A DNA stretch of 6,176 nt from Bacillus sp. (in: firmicutes) (GTDB lineage: Bacteria > Bacillota > Bacilli > Bacillales > Cytobacillaceae). The stretch lies in contig DMSR01000088.1 of NCBI GenBank assembly GCA_003457145.1, positions 1-6,176 on the forward strand. Reading direction: 5' to 3'. Position numbers and translations under genes: made by a program. A model generated the notes under the pieces. That model saw only the letters and a program-made list of their open reading frames with translations, was not told where the DNA came from and made no database searches. Position 1 is the stretch's first letter, and every line of letters starts with the position of its first letter. Shown in pieces: positions 1 through 5,174 of the stretch.

Positions 1-989
1 TAGGTGCAATTACACCTTTTAATTTCCCGTTAAATTTATCACTGCATAAGATTGCTCCAGCCATTGCTGCAGGCAATACCATCATCTTTAAGCCTGCAGA
101 AAAAACGCCTGTATCAGCCTATATGCTTGCAAAGCTTTTCATGGAGGCAGGATTGCCGGATGGAGCGCTGAACCTTGTTCTTAGTACCGGTGAAACGGCA
201 GGTTCAACCCTTGTCCCCCACAAGGACGTCCCGAAAATCACTTTTACCGGCAGTTTGACGGTCGGGAAAATCATCCGCGACACAGCAGGGTTTAAAAAAG
301 TGACAATGGAGTTAGGTTCGAATTCACCGAATATCGTATTTGATGACGCGGATATCGATGATGCTGCGGAGCGCCTTGTTGAAGCCGCATTTGGGTATTC
401 AGGTCAGGTTTGTGTATCTGCACAGAGAATTTATGTTCATCAAACCATTTATGATGAATTCCTAAAGAAATACATCGATGCTACAAACCGACTGCAAATC
501 GGTGATCCGCTGGAACAAGAGACGGATTTCGGTCCGATGATCGATGAAGAGGCTGCGAAAAGAATTCACGAATGGGTAGAAGAAGCAAGAGATCAGGGAG
601 CTACGATTGAAACGGGTGGAGACCGGGAAGGGACAATCATGTATCCAACCATTATCACGAATGTTAAAAAGGACATGCGAGTCGTCAAGGATGAAGCGTT
701 CGCCCCGATTGTGACCGTTATGCCATTCCAAACAGAGGAAGAAGTGATTGAAAAAACAAATGACTCCGTCTATGGACTGCAGGCAGGCGTGTTCACAAAG
801 GATATCAGCCGTGCTTACCGTGTAGCAGACAGCCTCGAAATGGGAGGGGTCTGGATCAATGATTCCTCCGTATTCCGTCAGGACAATTACCCGTATGGAG
901 GGGTGAAACTAAGCGGTCTTGGCAGAGAAGGAGTCAAGTATGCGATCGAAGAAATGACAGAATTGAAATTTATTGGAGTCAGACTGTAA
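1..989 (+). CDS. aldehyde dehydrogenase family protein, 5'-truncated by window edge
   Basis: This is an NAD(P)+-dependent aldehyde dehydrogenase, a cytosolic enzyme that oxidises an aldehyde to the carboxylate. The reading frame is open from base 3, giving 328 visible residues. Family members run to about 470-490, so roughly 150 N-terminal residues lie upstream of the window. Visible family landmarks, counted from the first complete codon, are: the PFNFP segment with the oxyanion Asn at residue 7; the cofactor-binding FKPAEKTP segment (Lys30); FTGS at 81-84 in the nucleotide-binding fold; the general-base Glu103 in TMELGSNSP; and the catalytic Cys137 in GQVCVSAQR (codon 411-413). The C-terminal half includes DEAFAPIVTV and PYGGVKLSGLGREG. 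The catalytic triad of motifs is intact. The MELGSNSP form recalls phosphonoacetaldehyde- or semialdehyde-type dehydrogenases, but the substrate cannot be fixed from this fragment. It ends before its own terminator and appears transcriptionally separate from the reductase operon downstream. Confidence 0.95.
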   Translation, partial: GAITPFNFPLNLSLHKIAPAIAAGNTIIFKPAEKTPVSAYMLAKLFMEAGLPDGALNLVLSTGETAGSTLVPHKDVPKITFTGSLTVGKIIRDTAGFKKVTMELGSNSPNIVFDDADIDDAAERLVEAAFGYSGQVCVSAQRIYVHQTIYDEFLKKYIDATNRLQIGDPLEQETDFGPMIDEEAAKRIHEWVEEARDQGATIETGGDREGTIMYPTIITNVKKDMRVVKDEAFAPIVTVMPFQTEEEVIEKTNDSVYGLQAGVFTKDISRAYRVADSLEMGGVWINDSSVFRQDNYPYGGVKLSGLGREGVKYAIEEMTELKFIGVRL

Positions 990-1072
990 GAAAGCCCCCT
1001 ATCATGACGCGGCAAAGTAGAGAATATTTTACTGTATAAAGATTTAGAAAGAATTCCTTTGTTCAAACTTGC

Positions 1073-1102
1073 AAAGCTGTCATATCGACAGCTTTTTTTC
1101 TT
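1073..1102 (+). terminator. intrinsic terminator after the aldehyde dehydrogenase
   Basis: A perfect 9-bp inverted repeat (AAAGCTGTC at 1073-1081, GACAGCTTT at 1087-1095) closes a 5-nt loop and runs into a seven-T tract (1093-1099). It lies 84 bp after the dehydrogenase stop codon and nothing else is coded between. It should end the dehydrogenase transcript and insulate it from the operon to the right. Confidence 0.88.
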
Positions 1103-1364
1103 AGGGGTAACAGAGTAGTTGTGTATTATGGTGAAAAGGAAGGGAGAAGTGGAAGTTAGTATTCATTTCTTTGATTATCTTTACTTACTGCCGTTTTCAC
1201 CGGGAAAATGGGTGAAAAAACCCTTATTCAAAATGAACTAGGGTCTACTGAACTGTCTGATGGTTCTATATCCTAAACGACAATTCCAGGAATATTTGGT
1301 GATATAAATCGGGTAAGGCCGGAAAAGAATGATAGAAAGTTAAAGCTAAATGTGAAAATAATGG
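1103..1364. other. intergenic stretch without a confident gene; possible decayed coding remnants
   Basis: I see no supported gene here. The best short frame is 37 codons, ATG at 1128 to TAG at 1241. Its only purine-rich candidate ribosome site (GGGG at 1105-1108) is about 20 bases away, so translation is doubtful. A second frame gives 22 codons from ATG 1208 to TAA 1274-1276. It continues after that stop for 34 codons (TTIPGIFGDINRVRP...) to TAG at 1379-1381. Just before ATG 1208 the same frame reads LSLLTAVFTG, like the end of a lipoprotein signal. This could be a broken small exported protein, but I could not match it to any family. The last part overlaps the downstream promoter. Confidence 0.3.
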
Positions 1365-1393
1365 TTGAAATTGTCGGCTAGCTCATTTATTAT
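1365..1393 (+). promoter_or_regulatory. sigma-A-type promoter of the riboswitch-reductase operon
   Basis: A TTGAAA -35 hexamer (1365-1370) and a TATTAT -10 hexamer (1388-1393) are separated by exactly 17 bp. Each differs from consensus by one base. Transcription would start near 1400, so the main NrdR box at 1404-1419 would lie at about +4 to +19, a position suited to repression. The assignment rests on hexamers and spacing only. The AT-rich stretch to about 1430 also holds other -10-like strings (TATATT, TATATA), but none with a comparable -35. Confidence 0.65.
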
Positions 1394-1403
1394 CATGTTT
1401 ATA

Positions 1404-1419
1404 ACACGATATATTGTGT
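1404..1419. promoter_or_regulatory. NrdR box 1 (operator)
   Basis: The 16-bp palindrome acacgatatattgtgt matches the established NrdR-box consensus acaCwAtATaTwGtgt at 15 of 16 positions; the exception is G at position 5. The palindrome extends outward to ATAACAC/GTGTTAT (1401-1421). NrdR is the nucleotide-sensing zinc-finger/ATP-cone repressor of ribonucleotide reductase operons. Its binding site immediately downstream of the predicted transcription start fits the reductase genes that follow. Confidence 0.83.
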
Positions 1420-1434
1420 TATATATAAATAGAT

Positions 1435-1450
1435 TAACTACATATTGAAT
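1435..1450. promoter_or_regulatory. NrdR box 2, degenerate
   Basis: The sequence taactacatattgaat matches the NrdR consensus at 11 of 16 positions, and 9 of 10 in the core CwAtATaTwG. It begins 31 bp after box 1. NrdR sites usually occur as pairs spaced by an integral number of helical turns, often about 31 bp centre to centre. The spacing is a better argument than the sequence alone. Confidence 0.6.
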
Positions 1451-1456
1451 ATACCG

Positions 1457-1654
1457 GTAAATATGGTGCCTGAGTAAGGCTTAATAGGGAATCTGGTGAG
1501 AATCCAGAACTGTTCCCGCAACTGTAAGTGCTGACGAAATAAGTATGGACCACTGTCTAATAAATAGATGGGAAGGACTTAAAGTAGGATGAAGCACAAG
1601 TCAGGAGACCTGCCATGTTTATACGTGTTATCTTCTTCGGGAATAGGGAAGGTA
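1457..1654 (+). ncRNA. cobalamin (adenosylcobalamin-type) riboswitch aptamer
   Basis: This RNA leader element binds a B12 coenzyme. Conserved landmarks are visible in order: TTAATAGGGAATCTGGTG (1481-1498), AATCCAGAACTGTTCCCGCA (1501-1520) with P3/P4 pairing (GGGAA...TTCCC, CTGG...CCAG), the CCACTG...GATGGGAAGG arm (1550-1575), and the B12 box AGTCAGGAGACCTGCC (1599-1614). A closing P1 helix pairs 1457-1466 with 1613-1622 (10 bp, two G-U). Directly after it a 7-bp hairpin (TATCTTC 1629-1635, GAAGGTA 1648-1654) could be P13. Its loop begins TTCG, complementary to CGAA at 1535-1538 in the likely L5 loop, which is the kissing contact expected in this class. Ligand binding is expected to repress, because the next element is an intrinsic terminator. 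The family call is secure; the adenosyl preference is inferred from the general layout. Confidence 0.94.
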
Positions 1655-1718
1655 AAACGAGGATCATTTAGTAGGCTCTCCATTTTTATTTGTCTATTAG
1701 CAGATCAGCGTTTTATGT

Positions 1719-1747
1719 AACCCATCTTCCGAGATGGGTTTTTTATT
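1719..1747 (+). terminator. intrinsic terminator, likely riboswitch expression platform
   Basis: A perfect 9-bp stem (AACCCATCT 1719-1727, AGATGGGTT 1732-1740) with a tight TCCG loop is followed by a run of T residues (1739-1744, then ATTT). It lies 65 bases after the aptamer and 39 bases before the thioesterase start, with no gene ending between. It therefore cannot serve an upstream gene and is best read as the off-switch used when cobalamin is bound. Confidence 0.9.
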
Positions 1748-1773
1748 TGTCCTGGAGAAGTACTTCAATCGAA

Positions 1774-1779
1774 AAGGAG
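1774..1779 (+). promoter_or_regulatory. ribosome binding site that decides the thioesterase start
   Basis: AAGGAG sits one base before an ATG at 1781 but seven bases before a second, in-frame ATG at 1787. Seven bases is normal spacing for initiation and one is far too close, so the start at 1787 is preferred. Confidence 0.8.
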
Positions 1780-1786
1780 AATGAAA

Positions 1787-2257
1787 ATGGAGGCAATTTC
1801 ATCCGATGTGTCGAGAACGATTCAAACCCATTTAGTGTTACCGCCAGACACGAACCATATGGGCACAATTTTTGGAGGGACAGTCCTAGCCTATGTCGAT
1901 GAAATTGCGGCAATAGCGGCAATGAAGCACAGCAGGAAAGTTGTTGTTACAGCTTCTATCGATCGAGTGAACTTTTTATCATCCGCAAAGGTTGGAGACA
2001 TATTGACTCTTGAGGCATTTGTCGTCTCTACCGGCAGGACATCAATGGAGGTTTTTGTGAAAGTGGTAAGTGAAAACCTAGAGACAGCAAATAAGACATT
2101 AACGACAACATCGTTATTAACGATGGTGGCCAAGAATTCCAATGGAGTCGCAGTCCCTGTACCTGGCGTTATTCCTCAGACGGATGAGGAGCGCTCTTTG
2201 CTAAAAACTGCCGAAGAAAGGAAGCAGCGCCGTTTAGAATTGAGGAACTCAAATTAG
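1787..2257 (+). CDS. acyl-CoA thioesterase, hotdog fold (YkhA/YciA-like)
   Basis: The 156-residue protein belongs to the acyl-CoA hydrolase group of single-hotdog thioesterases, which cleave acyl-CoA to free acid and CoA in the cytosol and usually act as hexamers. The signature NHMGTIFGGTVLAYVDEIAA spans residues 23-42. Asn23 and Asp38 match the Asn/Asp active-site pair known in this family, and the length is typical. A hotdog beta-sheet region follows (TASIDRVNFLSSAKVGDIL), and a charged helical tail closes the protein (DEERSLLKTAEERKQRRLELRN). The start at 1787 is chosen over ATG 1781 on ribosome-site spacing. It is the first gene after the riboswitch terminator. Its stop is 13 bp before the reductase start, so it is almost certainly co-transcribed with the reductase. 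Why a thioesterase sits under B12/NrdR control is unclear. Its acyl substrate cannot be deduced. Confidence 0.93.
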   Translation: MEAISSDVSRTIQTHLVLPPDTNHMGTIFGGTVLAYVDEIAAIAAMKHSRKVVVTASIDRVNFLSSAKVGDILTLEAFVVSTGRTSMEVFVKVVSENLETANKTLTTTSLLTMVAKNSNGVAVPVPGVIPQTDEERSLLKTAEERKQRRLELRNSN

Positions 2258-2270
2258 GGAGGGGAAACAT

Positions 2271-4502
2271 ATGATTGTTGCTGCCAAAAAGGAAATTGTC
2301 ACCCTGCTTTTAAATGAAGTAGAACAAAAGCATCCTGAAGTTGATTTCAATGATTTTAAAGAAAAAGTCATGAACACTTTAGCAGTGAAGGATATGTCAA
2401 TCGATCAACTAGAGAATATGCTTATTTTAACTGCCTTAGAAAGAATCAGCAGCCTTGAACCACAATGGACTTTCATCGCCGCTCATTTTTACCTGAAAAG
2501 ACTCTACCGGCTTAGTGCTTGTTCAAGAAAGACCAATGAAGACAGGGGATACGGTTCTTTTTATGAATTAATAAATACGCTCGACCAGATGGGGATTTAT
2601 GATAGTAAACTTCTAAAATCATATTCCAAGGATGAAGTTGACTATCTGGAAAAGCTGATCAAACCTGAAAAAGACCATTTATTCACATACATAGGCCTTT
2701 TGACAATGGCTGAAAGGTATTTGGCGCGCTCTCATCAAGGCGAATTCCTGGAATTGCCACAGGAGCGATTCATGATTATTGCAATGACATTAATGGCAAA
2801 TGAACAAGAGGATAAACGGCTAACTCTTGTAGAAGAGGCTTATTGGGCGCTTTCCAATCTGTATATGACAGTCGCAACTCCAACTCTATCAAACGCAGGC
2901 AAAAGTTATGGACAATTATCGAGCTGCTTTATTGATACGGTCGAAGATGATTTAAGGAATATCTACGATTCGAATACCGATGTATCCACATTAAGTAAAA
3001 ATGGCGGTGGAATCGGAATCTACCTGGGGAAGATCAGAAGCAGGGGCAGTGATATTAAAGGGTTCAAGGGGATAAGTTCTGGTGTCATTCCGTGGATGAA
3101 GCAGCTGAACAATACAGCAGTCTCGGTCGACCAGTTAGGTCAAAGACAAGGGGCGATAGCTGTTTATCTGGATTGCTGGCATAAAGATATTTTTTCTTTC
3201 CTCGATTCGAAATTAAACAACGGTGATGAACGCCAAAGAACACATGATTTATTTACTGGTGTCTGCATTCCTGATTTATTTATGGAACAGGTGGAGAAGC
3301 GGGGGGAATGGTATCTGTTCGACCCGCATGAAGTCAGGCGGGTGATGGGGTATTCGCTTGAGGATCATTTCGATGAGGAAAAGGGCGCCGGATCATTCCG
3401 GGATAAATACTGGGAGTGTGTGAACCATCCGGACCTGTCCCGTGAAGCAGTACAAGCAATTGAGATCTTCAAGTCGATTATGGTTTCCCAGCTTGAAACA
3501 GGAACGCCTTACATGTTTTATCGTGACACAGTGAACAGGCAGAATGCCAATCAGCACAAAGGAATGATTTATTGCAGCAATCTGTGCACAGAGATAATGC
3601 AAAACATGAGTCCGACAGTACTGGAGGAAGAAAAAGTTGAGGACGGCAAAATCATTATTTATAAAAAACCAGGCGATTTTGTTGTATGTAATTTGTCTTC
3701 GATTTCATTGGCGAAAAGTGTATTGGATGACATTCTGGAGCGATTGATCCACATTCAGGTAAGGATGCTGGACAATGTAATTGATATAAATAAAATTCCC
3801 GTTTTACAGGCTCAAATAACCAATGAAAATTACCGAGGAATTGGTCTGGGCACGTTTGGCTGGCATCATCTTTTGGCGCTGAAAGGAATAAAATGGGAAA
3901 GTGAAGAAGCAGTATTATACTGTGATTCCCTGTATGAGGAGATTGCTTATTTGACCATCAAGGCAAGTCATGAATTAGCCAAAGAGAAGGGGAGCTATCA
4001 ATATTTCGAAGGTTCCGACTGGTCTACTGGCGAGTATTTCGCCAAAAGAGAGTACATTTCGCTAAGATGGAATGACTTAATGAGCAAAGTAAAACAAACG
4101 GGGATCCGCAATGGTTATTTAATGGCTGTGGCCCCAAACTCCTCTACATCGATTCTTGCTGGTTCAACCGCTAGCATTGATCCAATCTTCAGACTTGAGT
4201 ATTCAGAGGAGAAAAAGGATTATAAAATTCCGGTTACAGCTCCCGATCTATCGCCGAAAACAACCTGGTATTATAAATCAGCCTACAATATCGACCAGCA
4301 CTGGAGCATTAGACAAAATGCAAGCCGCCAGAGGCATATTGATCAATCCATTTCTTTCAATATTTACGTAAGAAATGACATAAAAGCAAAAGCCCTGCTT
4401 GATTTACATCTGGACGCATGGCGTTCCGGACTGAAGACGACTTATTATATCCGCTCCACTTCAGGCAGTGAAATAGAGGAATGTGACAGCTGCCATAGCT
4501 AA
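2271..4502 (+). CDS. nrdA: class I ribonucleoside-diphosphate reductase, alpha (large) subunit
   Basis: This cytosolic enzyme reduces ribonucleoside diphosphates to deoxyribonucleotides, using a radical delivered by the beta subunit encoded downstream. All catalytic landmarks of class I are present in the 743 residues. Cys219 (QLSSCF) and Cys473 (VVCNLSS) form the redox pair. Asn437, thiyl-radical Cys439 and Glu441 lie in SNLCTEI, with the same numbers as E. coli NrdA. Tyr725-Tyr726 (TTYYIRS) serve radical transfer, and a C-terminal CxxC (Cys738, Cys741) serves reactivation by thioredoxin or glutaredoxin. APNSSTSILAGSTASIDP (621-638) is the substrate phosphate loop. The N-terminus lacks the VxKRDG start of an ATP cone; residues about 20-80 look like the rear half only. 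A strong site (GGGAGGGG, 2257-2264) supports ATG 2271. The gene is intact, with no intron or intein. It could be named nrdE if closer to class Ib, but no nrdI is seen here. Confidence 0.95.
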   Translation: MIVAAKKEIVTLLLNEVEQKHPEVDFNDFKEKVMNTLAVKDMSIDQLENMLILTALERISSLEPQWTFIAAHFYLKRLYRLSACSRKTNEDRGYGSFYELINTLDQMGIYDSKLLKSYSKDEVDYLEKLIKPEKDHLFTYIGLLTMAERYLARSHQGEFLELPQERFMIIAMTLMANEQEDKRLTLVEEAYWALSNLYMTVATPTLSNAGKSYGQLSSCFIDTVEDDLRNIYDSNTDVSTLSKNGGGIGIYLGKIRSRGSDIKGFKGISSGVIPWMKQLNNTAVSVDQLGQRQGAIAVYLDCWHKDIFSFLDSKLNNGDERQRTHDLFTGVCIPDLFMEQVEKRGEWYLFDPHEVRRVMGYSLEDHFDEEKGAGSFRDKYWECVNHPDLSREAVQAIEIFKSIMVSQLETGTPYMFYRDTVNRQNANQHKGMIYCSNLCTEIMQNMSPTVLEEEKVEDGKIIIYKKPGDFVVCNLSSISLAKSVLDDILERLIHIQVRMLDNVIDINKIPVLQAQITNENYRGIGLGTFGWHHLLALKGIKWESEEAVLYCDSLYEEIAYLTIKASHELAKEKGSYQYFEGSDWSTGEYFAKREYISLRWNDLMSKVKQTGIRNGYLMAVAPNSSTSILAGSTASIDPIFRLEYSEEKKDYKIPVTAPDLSPKTTWYYKSAYNIDQHWSIRQNASRQRHIDQSISFNIYVRNDIKAKALLDLHLDAWRSGLKTTYYIRSTSGSEIEECDSCHS

Positions 4503-4525
4503 GGGCAAGCAGTGTGTTTGTGCCC
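4503..4525 (+). other. small hairpin at the entry of the repeat array
   Basis: Immediately after the nrdA stop codon, GGGCA (4503-4507) can pair with TGCCC (4521-4525), the first bases of repeat unit 1, around a 13-nt loop. It mimics the junction hairpins of the array, with a diverged left arm. No T tract follows, so it is not a terminator. Confidence 0.4.
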
Positions 4526-5141
4526 ATAGGGGGCTTGAAAGAGCTTGGACGGGAACGAAACTGGTTTGATCGTGCCCTTGGGGGCCTTGCATGAGCTTGA
4601 ATGGGAACGAAACCGGTATGATCGTACCCGTGGTGGCCTTGAAAGAGCTTGGACGGGAACGAAACCGGTATGATCGTGCCCGTAGAGGCCTTGAAAGAGC
4701 TTGGATGGGAACGAAACTGGTATGATCGTGCCCGTGGTGGCCTTAAAAGTGCTTGGACGGGAACGAAAACAGGTCGATTGTGCCCGTGGGAGCCTTGAAA
4801 GAGCTTGGACGGGAACGAAACTGGTATGATCGTGCCCGTAGAGGCCTTGAAAGAGCTTGGATGGGAACGAAACTGGTATGATCGTGCCCGTGGTGGCCTT
4901 GCATGAGCTTGGATGGGAACGAAAACAGGTTGATTGTGCCTATAAGGACCTTGATAGAGCTTGGACGGGAACGAAACTGGTATGATCGTGCCCGTGGTGG
5001 CCTTAAAAGAGCTTGGACGGGAACGAAATGAGGTTAATCGTGCCCATCTGATCAATGGAAGAGCCTAAACGGTAACGGAAACAAAATTTCTATGCCCATA
5101 GGACCAAAAGATGAGCTCAGAGGGTAACAACGGATTGATCG
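4521..5141 (+). repeat. 52-bp tandem repeat array between nrdA and nrdB
   Basis: Ten consecutive units of exactly 52 bp, without a single indel, run from 4521 to 5040 (starts at 4521, 4573, 4625, 4677, 4729, 4781, 4833, 4885, 4937, 4989). A decayed 52-bp unit (5041-5092) and a decayed 49-bp unit (5093-5141) follow. A typical unit begins tgcccgtggtgg, continues ccttgaaagagcttgg and ends acgggaacgaaactggtatgatcg. Units 4 and 7 are identical. Units are directly adjacent, without unique spacers. The left arm ACGGGAACGA (unit positions 29-38) and TCGTGCCCGT across the next unit boundary form a hairpin of nine pairs and one A-G mismatch around an 11-nt loop. The array lies inside the apparent operon, ends 33 bp before nrdB, and holds no promoter or T-tailed terminator that I can see. 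The unit length is not a multiple of three, arguing against a protein repeat. Function unknown. Confidence 0.95.
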
Positions 5142-5161
5142 CCACTTAATTGATTGAATGG

Positions 5162-5167
5162 AAGGAT
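5162..5167 (+). promoter_or_regulatory. ribosome binding site of nrdB
   Basis: AAGGAT lies seven bases before ATG 5175. An in-frame ATG at 5166 overlaps this site and would have GGAAGG touching it, so 5175 is the better start. The site lies outside the repeat array, in the 33 unique bases that follow it. Confidence 0.7.
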
Positions 5168-5174
5168 GAAGGGC

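Noticed and set aside
462..731. 89-codon minus-strand frame
   Set aside because: Lies wholly inside the aldehyde dehydrogenase coding sequence and resembles no protein.
1690..1902. 70-codon plus-strand frame overlapping the riboswitch terminator and thioesterase start
   Set aside because: It runs through the terminator hairpin and overlaps the well-supported thioesterase in another frame. It has no ribosome site or recognisable sequence.
1891..2142. 83-codon minus-strand frame
   Set aside because: Antisense shadow of the thioesterase gene with no independent support.
3393..3602. 69-codon minus-strand frame
   Set aside because: Antisense shadow of nrdA with no ribosome site or family resemblance.
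4156..4371. 71-codon plus-strand frame
   Set aside because: Out-of-frame shadow within the conserved 3' part of nrdA.
2271..4502. Class II (B12-dependent) reductase NrdJ, suggested by the cobalamin riboswitch
   Set aside because: The gene is followed by a clear class I beta subunit with all metal ligands and the radical tyrosine. The large subunit also has the tandem Tyr725-Tyr726 radical-transfer pair needed with a beta subunit.
4521..5040. CRISPR array
   Set aside because: The whole 52-bp unit repeats directly with no unique spacers between short repeats, units diverge by scattered substitutions, and no cas genes are present.
4357..5055. 232-codon open frame on the minus strand across the repeat array, encoding a repetitive Pro/Ser/Arg-rich protein
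   Set aside because: It is antisense to the end of nrdA and to the array. It stays open because three 52-bp units make a 156-bp in-frame period, it needs a non-ATG start (TTG at 5055), and I see no good ribosome site. The composition looks like translated non-coding repeat.
4503..5174. Group I intron, intein remnant or insertion sequence splitting the nrd genes
   Set aside because: Such elements are common in nrd genes, but nrdA ends normally with its CxxC tail and nrdB begins normally. There are no terminal inverted repeats, target duplications, homing endonuclease or transposase.
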